This document shows, one piece after another, positions 19,776 to 31,800 of a stretch of DNA of 64,000 nucleotides. How positions within the stretch are numbered: the stretch's first letter is position 1; each line of letters starts with the position of its first letter. This DNA is from Rebecca billardiae RCC1528 (Eukaryota > Haptophyta), in contig OZ251225.1 of assembly GCA_965240325.2 (NCBI GenBank), positions 3,534,001 through 3,598,000 on the forward strand, written 5' to 3'. The position numbers and the translations under genes were made by a program. The notes under the pieces are model-generated. The model did not search any database, was not told where the DNA came from, and saw only the letters and a program-made list of their open reading frames with translations.

Positions 19776-19867
19776 AGCCATCATCGATATGCATATGTCT
19801 TGGCGGATGGGACCATGGCATCGTCGGCAGCCACTGAGCACGCTGCGTCGCACGCGCGCACTCACCG

Positions 19868-22800
19868 TCAATCATCGGCGGTCGCATCACGATTCCCAAC
19901 CACGCGGCGCGCCCAGCCCGCCGGGTCGGTGCGCATCTGCGCCAGCCGCTTGGCGAGCACGTCCTCGTCCGCGCCGTGCGACTGGCGCAGCTTGCTCGCC
20001 GTGCCCGGGCGCGAGCCAGGCCGCAGGCGCGGAGGCGCTGCCGGTGGGATGGCGTCGGTGTCCGGCGTGGGCAGCGGCTGATCGTCGCCGTGGCTCAGCC
20101 GGCTCGCCTTGGGCGAAGGGCTGTGCTGCTGGCTCGCGGGCGTGTAGAGCGTGCGTGCGCCGGGCTGGTGCACGAGCGGCGACGGCTCGCGGCCCTCCTG
20201 CTCGGCGCTCACCCGGATCGAGCGCGACGTCAGGTGGGGCACGGGCGAGGCACGCGCGTCCGCCGCCGCCGCCTTGGCCGCCGCGCCTTGCTCGGCCGCG
20301 GACATCCACCCGTTCACCGCGCGCGAGGCCGCGTGCAGCGTGGCGCCGACCGAGCCGCCGCTGGCCGCCTGGCGCGCCGGGTCGGCGAGCGATGCGCCGC
20401 CGCCGCGGCTCGTCGGACGCGAGCCGGCGCGGTTGTGGTTGCTGAGGCCCGAGTCGTCGCCAAAGTCGTCTTCCGCGTCGAGCAGGACCATCGACGCGCG
20501 CTGCTTGGTTCCCGGCCTGGCGCGCGAGCTGAGGCCGGGGCGCGCCGCACCGCCCCCTCGGGGCGAGTCCGCGTCCTGCCAGCCCGACATGGCGGGAGGC
20601 GGGCCGGGCGTGGTCGGCGCCGACGGCGGCGGCCGTGGCGGCGGCGGCGGGGCGCCGCGCGAGGGCGAGCGGTCTGGCGAGGGCGGCTGGCGCTTGCCCT
20701 CGCTGTCAAAGTCGACGTCCTCGCCGTCCCACTGGGAGATGCTCGACAGCTGGCCGAGCTCGCCGTCGTCGAAGCGCGCGTCCAGACCGCGGCTGCCGAG
20801 CGGCCGCTCGAGGCCCGGCCGGCTGCGCGCCGCCGACCTGCGTCCGTCAGGCCCCTCCGAGCCGCCCGCCATCAGCGAGGCCTGCGCGCGCCGAGGCGTC
20901 GCGCGCACGGCGCTGCGAGCCGTCGTCACCGCGCCGCCCTGCCCGGCGGCACCGCCGTCCGCGCCCGCCTGCTCGCCCTCCGCGTCGTTGGCGCGCGCGC
21001 GCACGACGCGCGTGCCGCCTTTCTTGCTGCTCTTGCCGCCCGGCGGCGGCGGCGGCGTGGGCGTGGTCGGCGAGTGAGCGACCGCGCGCGGCATGCTCTG
21101 CCCGCGCGGCACGGCGCCGCTGCCCGCCGCCCGCGCCGCGTTGGCCTCGGCGCTCGCTGCGTCGAGCCGGCTGTTGGCCGACGCGATCGCCGCCTCGCTC
21201 GGCGCGAGGGGCGACACCATCCCCAGCTCGCGGCGCGGAGGCGGCGGCGGTGGCGCGGGCAGCTCCTGCAGCGGCCGCGGGCCGCCGCCGCCGCCGCCGC
21301 TCGCGCCCGGCTCCGCCTTGGGAGGCGGCGGCGGCGGCGGCTGGCGCTGCGGCGTCACCACCTGCAGGGGCCCTTCGCGGCCGGCCGAGCCCCTGCGCGG
21401 CGCCCGAGGCTGCTCGCCGCGCGCCATGCGCTCCCTCGCCTCGCGCTCGGCGCGCACCGCCGTGGTGGGCCGGCTCGAGACGCGCTCGACGTGTGAGGCG
21501 ACGCGCGCGGCCATGAGCGCGTTGCCGCTCGCCTCGTCGCTCAGCAGCTCGAGGAGCTCGCCGCCCTCGATCAGCTCGCGCCGCCCGAAGATCTCCTCCG
21601 CCTCCTCCTCCTCCTCGCCGCTGTCGCCCCAGTACGAGCTGTTCCGCCCCTCCTCCAGCTCGATCGATCCGGGCACAGGCTGCAGCCGCGAGTGCGCGCC
21701 GTGAAAGGCGCCGCTGCCACCGAGGCGCTTCTTGTCCGTAGGCTGCCGAGGCTTTTTAAACGACGGCGGCGCGGGCGCGACGGGCTCGTTGAGCTCGACA
21801 GGGAGCTGCGGCGGCGTGGTCGGCTCCGGAGGCAGCAGCTCCTCCGACGAGCCGCCAAACGGCACGGGCGAGCGCGCGCGCCGGAAGGACTCGTCCGAGA
21901 ACGTCCCGGGACCGCCCGCGCGCGCCGCCGGCGCCGCGCCGTCCGCGTCGCGCGCCGGCAGCTGCATCGGCAGGCGCGCGCGGCCGTGGCCGAACAGCGG
22001 CGTCGGGTCGTCCGCCTCCGCGCGCTCGTCGCGCCCCTCGCGCCGCGAAGACTCGCGCAGCGACTCGCGCAGCGGGAGCGAGGCGACCGACTCCTCCTCG
22101 AAGGCGGTCGTGTACGCCTGGTGCGACTGCTGAGACGCGGCCGAGTCGCGCCGCGCGCGCAGCAGGCCGCGCACGCCGACGGGCGAGTGCTCAGGCTCGG
22201 CCGCGTCCTGCAGCTGAGCCACGTGCAGCTGGGGAGCCGCGATCGCGAGCGCCGCGCGCGCCGACGGGGCGTCCGCGCTCGGCGCCACGCTCCTCGCGCG
22301 GCTCGCCTCGACCGACGCGGGCAGCGGCCCCAGCTGCGGCCGCGCGCGCTGGCCGTTGGCCGCCAGCTCCGCCCCGAGCGCGGCCAGCTGCGGCTGTGGC
22401 GCGAGCGCGTTCGCGCGGCCGAGCGGCGTCGGGCGCGAGAGCAGGGCCGCGGCCGCGTCGCTCAGAGCGGCCGGGCCCGACGCGCCGAGGGCGGGCGGCG
22501 CGTCGGGCACGGCCGGCGGGCTGACGCGCGCGCCGCCCTCCGCCGCTGCCGTCGGGCTCGTCCCCCGGGCCGGCACGCGGTGCGCTGCGGAGAAGGCGGG
22601 TGGCGGCACCGCCGTGAGCTCGGCGCTGTGTGCCGCGGGCTGCGGCGCGGGCTGCGGCGCGGGCTGCGGCGCGGGCGCCTCGCCCTCGGCGGCGGGCAGC
22701 GCCATGCGCACGCGCTGCACGGGCGGAGGCGCCTTGGCCATGATCGACGACAGCACGGCGGGCGGTGGGCGCGCGGCCAGGAAGGACGGCACCGCCGAGC

Positions 22801-25800
22801 CGGGCGTGGCGCCCGTGGGCGTGGGCGGCGCGACGCGCACGCGCTGCTCGGCGGTGGGCGGCGCGCCGCCGGTGCGGTACAGCGCCTTCTGCACCTCCTC
22901 GTGCACGAGGGCGAGCATCGCCGCCTCCTCCGCGCGCTGCTTCTCCTCCGCCACGCGCCTCTTCTCCTCCGCGCGCGCCTCGGCGGCGGCCGCGGACGGC
23001 TGCTGCGGCGCCTTGCCCGCGCGAGCAGGCGGCGCGCGTGGCGCGGGCTGCTGCTGCGCGCGCTCGTCCGGCGCGGCGCGCGCAGCCCTGAAGCGCGAGC
23101 GCGCCGCCTCCGCGTCGGACCTGGCGGCCGCCATCTGCTCGGCGAGCAAGCTCGCCTGCTCCTCCCACTCCGTCCGCCTCTCGTTGGCCATCACCTCGCG
23201 CTCGACGGCGCGCGCCTGCGCGCGCTCAGCCTCCGCCGCGGCGCGCGCGGCCGCCTCCGCCTCCGCGCGACGGCGCTCCGCCTCGGCGGTGGCGGCCTCC
23301 GACGCTTCGCGCTGTGCGGCCTCGCGCGCGGCCTGGGCCTGCGCGACCGCCGCCTCACGCCGCGCGAGCGCGGCGGCCGCCGCCTCTCTCGCGCGCGTGG
23401 CGGCCTCGGCCGCGGCCGCGGCCTCCGCTCTCTCGCGCCGCACCTGCGCTTCAAACGCGGCAGCTGCCTTTGCGGCGTCGGCCTCGAGCCGGGCGCGCTC
23501 GGCGGCAGCGGCGGCGGCGGCCTTCGCCTCCTCCTCCTCGGCCTGCTGCCGCGCCGCCTCGCGCTTCGCCGCCTCGGCCGCCTCGCGCTCCATCGCGAGA
23601 CGCGCCGCCTCGGCCGCCGCCTCGGCCGCCGCCGCCTCCGCCGCGCGCTTGCGCTCCGCCTCGGCCGCGGCGGCCGCCTTGGCGCGCGCGGCCTCCTGCT
23701 GCCGCTCCGCCTCGGCCGCGGCGCGAGACGCCGCCTCGGCCTCGGCCCTGCGCCGCTCCGCCTCGCCGGCGGCCGCCTCCGAGTGCTGCTGCTGCGCGGT
23801 CGCGCGCGTGCTGTCGGCGAGCGCGATGGCCGCCTCTCGCCGCGCCCGCGCCTCCTCCGCGTCGGCGAGCCTGGCCGCTGCGTCCCGATCGAGCGACTCT
23901 CTGGCCTTGCGCTCGGCGCGCAGCTGCTGAGCGATGGTGACGGCTTCAGCGGTGGCAAGCTCCGCCTCCCGGCGCTGCCGCGCCGCCTCCGCCTCGACTC
24001 GCGCGCGCACCTGCGCCGCCTCCTCCTTCTTGCGCGCCTCGATGGCTCGCGCGGCATCGACAGCCTCCGCGGCCGCACGCGCCGCGTTTGCGGCAGAAGC
24101 CGCAGCACTCCGTTGCTCGGCATGCCGACGCGCCGAGCCGGTCCGGGGCTGGCCTGCGCCCAGGGAGAGCCGAGCAGGGCCAGCAGCCGCTGCTGCCGCC
24201 TCCTGCTGCTGGCGGCTTGCCTCAGCAGCGGCGACGGCTGCCGCCTCCTCCTCAGCCTTGCGCTTGGCCTCGCCGGCGGCAGCGGCTGCCGCCTCCTCCT
24301 CGGCCTTGCGCGTGGCCTGGGTCGCGGCTGCCGCCTCCTCCTCGGCCTTGCGCTTGGCCTCGGCCATGGCTGCCGCCTCCTCCTCAGCCTTGCGCTTGGC
24401 CTCGGCGGCGGCAGCGGCTGCCGCCTGCTCCTCAGCCTTGCGCTTGGCCTCGGCGGCGGCTGCCGCCTCCTCCTCAGCCTTGCGCTTGGCCTCGGCGACG
24501 GCTGCCGCCTCCTCCTCAGCTTTGCGCTTGGCCTCGGCCTCGGCCTCGGCAGCGGCAGCGGCCGCGGCTGCCGCCTCCTCCTCGGCCTTGCGCTTGGCCT
24601 CGGCTGCGGCGGCGGCAGCGGCAGCGGCAGCGGCTGCCGCCTCCTCCTCAGCCTTGCGCTTGGCCTCGGCGGCGGCAGCGGCTGCCGCCTCCTCCTCAGC
24701 CTTGCGCTTGGCCTCGGCGGCGGCCGCGGCTGCCGCCTCCTCCTCAGCCTTGCGCTTGGCCTCGGCGGCGGCAGCGGCTGCCGCCTCCTCCTCAGCTTTG
24801 CGCTTGGCCTCGGCCTCGGCCTCGGCAGCGGCAGCAGCAGCGGCTGCCGCCTCCTCCTCAGCCTTGCGCTTGGCCTCGGCGGCGGCAGCGGCTGCCGCCT
24901 CCTCCTCCGCCTTACGCTTGGCCTCGGCGGCGGCAGCGGCTGCCGCCTCCTCCTCAGCCTTACGCTTGGCCTCGGCCTCGGCAGCGGCAGCGGCTGCCGC
25001 CTCCTCCTCAGCCCTGCGCTTGGCCTCGGCGGCGGCAGCGGCTGCCGCCTCCTCCTCGGCCTTGCGCGTGGCCTGGGCCGCGGCTGCCGCCTCCTCCTCG
25101 GCCTTGCGCTTGGCCTCGGCCATGGCTGCCGCCTCCTCCTCAGCCTTGCGCTTGGCCTCGGCGACGGCGGCGGCTTCAGCTTCCACCTGCTGCTGCCTGC
25201 GCTCCGCCTCCGCGGCGGCAGCGGCGGCAGCTGCGGCCTGCTGCTGCTTGCGCTCCTCCTCAGCTGCCTCAGCTTCGGCGGCCTCTGCCTCCGCAATGAG
25301 GCGCTCTGCCTCCGCAGCGGCGGCAGCAGCTGCTTCGGCCGCAGCCAGCTTGCGCGCTGCTTCTGCAGCTGCTGCCGCGGCGGAGGCCTTTTCAATACTC
25401 TCCGAGCGCTTGAGCCGCCTGCGCTCCTTGGAGGCCTGCTTCTCGATACGCCTGCGCTCGGCGGCAGCTTCTGCCGAGCCCTCGTTGGGCGCAGTCGCAG
25501 CGCTGTCGTCGGGTTCGGGCTTTGCGGCCTGGCTGGTCGCATCGGCCGCAGCTGCGTCGGCCTCGACCTGCTGCGATGGCTGTGCAGCCGCGGGCGCCGA
25601 AGCCGCGGCAGCAGCTGTCTCCGCGGGGGCGGCCGAGCTCAGGGGTGCATCTGGGATCGGCCCCGGAAATGCGTACGATGCGGGCTGGGTTGCCTGTGCC
25701 GTAGCGGACTCCGGAGGTGCTGCAGCAGTCGTTGCGCTGGGAGCAGCCGAGCTTGGCGGAGGTTCTGCGGGCTTTGGGCCTGGGAAGGCGTACGACGCCG

Positions 25801-28800
25801 TCTGCGCGGAGTTGCGCCTGGACTGCACAGCCGGCGGAGGCGCAGTTGTCGAAGGCGGCGCCGCTTGCGGCTGCCCGGGCGCCGCAGCAGGGGCGGCCAC
25901 GACATCCGGCTGCGGTTGGTCGGCCTCGGCAACAGCAGGCGAGGCCGGCTGGTTGCGCTCAGACCCGCCAGCTCCCTCCTGCTGCTGCTTGCCCTCCGCC
26001 ACGGTAGCGCCACCGACCGCGGCTGCCGCCTCCTCCTCAGCCTTGCGCTTGGCCTCGGCCGCGGCTGCCGCCTCCTCCTCAGCCTTGCGCTTGGCCTCGG
26101 CCGCGGCTGCCGCCTCCTCCTCAGCCTTGCGCTTGGCCTCGACGGCGGCAGCGGCTGCCGCCTCCTCCTCCGCCTTGCGCTTGGCCTCGGCCTCGGCCTC
26201 GGCAGCGGCAGCGGCAGCGGCTGCCGCCTCCTCCTCAGCCTTGCGCTTGGCCTCGGCGGCGGCAGCGGCTGCCGCCTCCTCCTCAGCCTTGCGCTTGGCC
26301 TCGGCGGCGGCCGCGGCTGCCGCCTCCTCCTCCGCCTTGCGCTTGGCCTCGGCGGCGGCAGCGGCTGCCGCCTCCTCCTCCGCCTTGCGCTTGGCCTCGG
26401 CCTCGGCCTCGGCAGCGGCAGAGGCAGCGGCTGCCGCCTCCTCCTCAGCTTTGCGCTTGGCCTCGGCCTCGGCCTCGGCAGCGGCAGCGGCAGCGGCTGC
26501 CGCCTCCTCCTCAGCCTTGCGCTTGGCCTCGGCAGCGGCTGCGGCTGCCGCCTCCTCCTCAGCCTTGCGCTTGGCCTCGGCGGCGGCCGCGGCTGCCGCC
26601 TCCTCCTCGGCCTTGCGCTTGGCCTCGGCCTCGGCCTCGGCAGCGGCAGCGGCAGCGGCAGCGGCTGCCGCCTCCTCCTCAGCCTTGCGCTTGGCCTCGG
26701 CGGCGGCAGCGGCTGCCGCCTCCTCCTCAGCCTTGCGCTTTGCCTCAGCGGCAGCGGCTGCCGCCTCCTCCTCAGCCTTGCGCTTGGCCTTGGCAGCGGC
26801 TGCGGCTGCCGCCTCCTCCTCAGCCTTGCGCTTGGCCTCGGCGGCGGCAGCGGCTGCCGCCTCCTCCTCGGCCTTGCGCTCGGCCTCGGCTGCGGCTGCC
26901 GCCTCCTCCTCAGCCTTGCGCTTGGCCTCGGCTGCGGCTGCGGCTGCCGCCTCCTCCTCAGCCTTGCGCTTGGCCTCGGCGGCGGCAGCGGCTGCCGCCT
27001 CCTCCTCAGCCTTGCGCTTGGCCTCGGCGGCGGCTGCGGCTGCCGCCTCCTCCTCAGCCTTGCGCTTGGCCTCGGCCTCAGCCTCGGCAGCGGCAGCGGC
27101 AGCGGCTGCCGCCTCCTCCTCAGCTTTGCGCTTGGCCTCGGCAGCGGCTGCGGCTGCCGCAACCTCCTCAGCCTTGCGCTTGGCCTCGGCGGCGGCAGCG
27201 GCTGCCGCCTCCTCCTCAGCCTTGCGCTGCGCCTCAGCAGCAGGGGCAGCGGCAGTGGCAGCTGCAGCCTGCTGCTGCTTGCGCTCGGCCTCCGCAGCAG
27301 CTTCAGCTGCGGCGGTGGCAGCGGCTGCCTCTGCGAGCATGCGCTCCGCCTCGGCCGCGGCGGCGGCAGCAGTCCTCTCCGCGTCCTGCTTCATGCGCTC
27401 TGCCCAAGCCGCCTTGGTTGCAGCAGCCGCAGCAGCGGCCTCCGCCTGCAGCTTCTGCTGCGCATCAGCGGCAGCAGCAGCCGCCGCCGCCGCTTCTGCT
27501 TCCTTCTGCTGGCGCTGTGCCTCAGCAGCGGCGGTGGCAGCCGCAGCGGCCTCCTCCTGCTGCTTGCGCTCGGCCTCCGCAGCAGCGGCAGCAGCTACCG
27601 CCTCCTCCGCCTGCTTGCGCTTCGTATCGGCAGCGGCGGCTGCTGCGGCCTCCTGCTGCTTGCGCTCCGCCTCGGCAGCGGCGGCGGCGGCCGCGGCCTC
27701 CTGCTGCTTGCGCTCGGCCTCCGCAGCAGCTTCAGCTGCGGCGGTGGCGGCGGCTGCCTCTGCGAGCATGCGCTCCGCCTCGGCCGCGGCGGCCGCGGCT
27801 GCTGCTGCTGCCTCGTGCTGCTTGCGCTCCGCTTCTGCAGCGGCGGCGGCGGCGGCGGCGGCGTCTGCCTCCGCCTGCTGCTTCTGCGCCTCGTCTGCGG
27901 CCGCGGCGGCCGCGGCGGCGGCATCGGCCGCTTGCTGCGTGCGCTGCGCCTCTGCAGCGGCGGCCGCCGCGGCCTCGCCCTGCCGCTTGCGCTCCGCCTC
28001 GGCAGCGGCGGCCGCAGCGGCGGCGGCTGCCTCCTCCTGCTGCTTGCGCCTCGCCTCAGCGGCGGCGGCGGCTGCAGCCTCCTGCTGCTTGCGCTCCGCT
28101 TCGGCCGCGGCGGCGGCAGCCTTCGCAGCTGCCGCCTCCTGATGCTTGAGCTCCGCCTCCGCAGCGGCATCAGCGGCAGCAGTGGCAGCAGCCGCCTGTG
28201 CGATCATTCGCTCGGCCTCAGCAGTAGCGGCCGCTGCTGCTGCCGCGGCATCCTGCTTCAGGCGCTCCGCCTCGGCCGCAGCGGCAGCAGCGGCGGCAGC
28301 AATGCGCTCCGCTTGCTGCTTGCTCTCCGCGTCAGCTGTGGCGGCGGCGGCAGCCGCTGCTGCTGCCTCCTGCTGCGTGCGCGCTGCTTCAGCAGCGGTG
28401 GCTGCAGCGGCAGCTGCCGCCTCCTCCTCCTGCTTGCGCTGCGCCTCGGCCGCAGAGGCAGCGGCTGCGGCTTCTGCCGCTGCTTGCTGCTTGCTCTCCG
28501 CCTCGGCGGCCACCGCGGCGGCTGCAGCTTCTCCCTGCCGCTTGCGCTCCGCCTCAGCAGCGGCGGCGGCGGCGGCTGCCTCCTCCTGCTGCTTGCGCTC
28601 CGCCTCGGCGGCTGCGGTGGCGGCAGCGGCAGCAGCTGCCTCGAGCTGTGCCTCGGCAGCCGCGGCTGCAGCCGCTGCCGCCTCCTGCTCCTTGCGCTCC
28701 GCCTCGGCGGCTTTCACGGCGGCGGCGGCGGCCGCGGCCTCCTGCTGCTTGCGCTCGGCCTCCGCAGCAGCTTCAGCTGCGGCGGTGGCGGCGGCTGCCT

Positions 28801-31800
28801 CTGCGAGCATGCGCTCCGCCTCGGCCGCGGCGGCCGCGGCTGCTGCTGCCACCTCGTGCTGCTTGCGCTCCGCTTCTGCAGCGGCGGCGGCGGCGGCGGC
28901 GGCGTCTGCCTCCGCCTGCTGCTTCTGCGCCTCGTCTGCGGCAGCGGCGGCCGCGGCGGCGGCATCGGCCGCTTGCTGCGTGCGCTGCGCCTCTGCAGCG
29001 GCGGCCGCCGCGGCCTCGCCCTGCCGCTTGCGCTCCTCCTCGGCGGCGGCGGCCGCAGCGGCGGCGGCTGCCTCCTCCTGCTGCTTGCGCCTCGCCTCAG
29101 CGGCGGCGGCGGCTGCAGCCTCCTGCTGCTTGCGCTCCGCTTCGGCAGCGGCGGCGGCGGCGACGGCCGCGGCAGCTTCCTGTTGCATGCGCTCCGCCTC
29201 GGCAGCGGCTTCGGCGGCTGCCTTGGCGGCCGCTGCCTCCTGCAGCATTCGCTCTGCCTCGGCCGCGGCGGCCGCGGCGGCTGCTGCCGCCTCCTGCTGC
29301 TTGCGCTCAGCCTCGGCGGCGGCAGCGGCGGCAGCCGCAGCAGCTGCCTCTGCTTGCTGCTTCTGCTCGGCATCGGCAGCAGAGGCGGCAGCAACGGCAG
29401 CGGCAGCGGCCACCTCCTGCTTCTTCTGCGCCTCGGCCGCGGCAGCTGCGGCCGCGGCTGCTACCTCCTCCTGCTGCTTACGCTCCGCCTCGGCAGCCGC
29501 GGCAGCGGCGGCGGCTGCTGCTGCTGCTTGCTGCTTTTCCTCTGCCGCGGCGGCGGCGGCGGCAGCGGCTGCCTCGCCCTCTCGTTTTCGCTCTGCCTCA
29601 GCATCGGCAGCAACCGCAGCAGCCTCCTCCTGCTGCTTGCGCTCAGCCTCAGCGGCGGCAGCAGCGGCGGCGGCTGCTGCCTCCTCCTCAGCTTTGCGCT
29701 TGGCCTCTGCCTCGGCAGCGGCAGCGGCAGCGGCCGCGGCGGCAGCTGCCGCCTCCTCCTCAGCTTTGCGCTTGGCCTCGGCGGCGGCAGCGGCTGCCGC
29801 CTCCTCCTCCGCCTTGCGCTTGGCCTCGGCCTCGGCCTCGGCAGCGGCAGCGGCCGCGGCTGCCGCCTCCTCCTCAGCCTTGCGCTTGGCCTCGGCGGCG
29901 GCGGCGGCCTCGGCAGCGGCAGCGGCTGCGGCTGCCGCCTCCTCCTCAGCCTTGCGCTTGGCCTCGGCTGCGGCGGCGGCCTCGGCAGCGGCAGCGGCCG
30001 CGGCTGCCGCCTCCTCCTCAGCCTTGCGCTTGGCCTCGGCCTCGGCAGCGGCAGCGGCCACGGCTGCCGCCTCCTCCTCAGCCTTGCGCGTGGCCTCGGC
30101 GGCTGCCGCGGCTGCCGCCTCCTCCTCAGCCTTGCGCTTGGCCTCGGCTGCGGCCTCGGCCTCGGCAGCGGCAGCGGCCGCGGCTGCCGCCTCCTCCTCA
30201 GCCTTGCGCCTGGCCTCGGCCTCGGCCTCGGCAGCGGCAGTGGCCGCGGCTGCCGCCTCCTCCTCGGCCTTGCGCGTGGCCTGGGCCGCGGCTGCCGCCT
30301 CCTCCTCGGCCTTGCGCTTGGCCTCGGCGGCGGCAGCGGCTGCCGCCTCCTCCTCAGCCTTGCGCTTGGCCTCGGCGGCGGCAGCGGCTGCCGCCTCCTC
30401 CTCCGCCTTGCGCTTGGCCTCGGCGGCGGCGCTGCTCTCGTGCTGAGCCTCGCCATCGGAAGCCCCCACCGAGCCAGCAGCACTCGGGTCGGCGGGCAGG
30501 GGCCCGTCCGCACCCTGCGGCGCCTCCGACCGTGCCGCGGCCGGCGGGTGGGCGGCAGTTGCACCCTCGAGCGGAGGGGCGCTGGCAAGCTCGAGGTGGG
30601 AGGGGCTCGACGCAGAGTCCGCGGCCGGTGCCACTGGCGCGGCGGCAGGTGCATCGACGCCGACGGCGGGTACGGCCGCGGCTGCGGGGGCGTGCGCGAC
30701 AGCGCCATCCTCACCTGCGTCGGCAGCCGGGGCAGCACCGCCCGCGGGCGACGCGGCCGGCGCGGCCACAGCTGCCGGCGCGTCGCCGGTCGCTTCGCCG
30801 GGCGCAGCGGGTGTTGGCCGCGCGTCCGTCGCCGCCGGCGCTGCCGATGGCACCGCCGGCGACGCGACGCCGTCACCCGCGCTCGGCATGGCTGCAGCGC
30901 TCGCTCCAGCCTCCGCAGCCGGCGCTGCCGACGCTGTCTTCGCGGCGGAGGCAGCAGCGCGGGCGGCCGCGTCGGCTTCGGCCGCGACGGGCTGCTCGGT
31001 GCTCGCCGCGCGCGCTGTGTCGGCGTTGGGCGCGTCCTTGGCCTTCTCAGCCTCGTACAGCGCGCGGTGCTCGACCCAGACCGGGTGGTCCCACTGCGTG
31101 CTCCCGTCGAGCGCGTTGTGGTAGTACGCCTCGCCCGTGGCCGAGTCGGCCACCTCCTGCCACCCCTCGGGCATCGGCGCCAGCCGCGCGCGGCGCGTGA
31201 GCCACTGGAAGCGATGGCGCTCGGCGGGTGGGATGCCGAGCCACTCAGCGTACTCGACGTCGGCCTCGCGCTCGCGGGCGTCGGCCGCGCGCGCGGCGCG
31301 GCCGCGCGCCGCCGCCTGCATGCGCACGGCCGCGCCGCGCTGCGCCTCGCGCGTGCGCGCGGTGCGCGCCTGCCGGCCGCGCGCCGCCGCCTGCACTCGC
31401 GCCGCGGCGCCGTGCTGTGCCGGATCGAGCGAGCGCTGGCGCGTGGCGCGCGCGACGCGCGCGTGCTCCCGCGCGACGCGCCCGCGGTGCGCGGCCTGGA
31501 TGCGCGCCGCCGCCGACTTGCTCGACGTGTCGGCCGCCTCCGCCTTGGCCGCCTCGTACAGCGCGCGGTGCTCGACCCACACCGGGTGGTCCCACTGCGT
31601 GCGCCCGTCGAGCGCGTGGTGGTAGTACGCCTCACCGCTGCCCTCGTCCAGCACCTCCTCCCAGCCCTCGGGCATCGGCGTGTCCAGCGCCTTCTTCGCG
31701 ACCCAGTAGAACTCGGGCTCCTCGATCCCGAGCCACAGCGCGTACTCGAGCACCTCGGAGCCGCCCGCCGCGATGGCCGCGCGCTCGCGGCCCGCGCGCG

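Larger units (their letters stand above)
18792..19867. other. Intergenic region with simple repeats
   Basis: It contains the promoter of the U2AF-like gene and the 3' end of the giant WW gene. A CT microsatellite lies at 19318-19385. A near-palindrome is seen at about 19139-19191 (ACTCACTGAC paired with GTCAGTGAGT), and a 23-bp unit is tandemly duplicated at 19730-19775. No gene was recognised. Confidence 0.6.
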
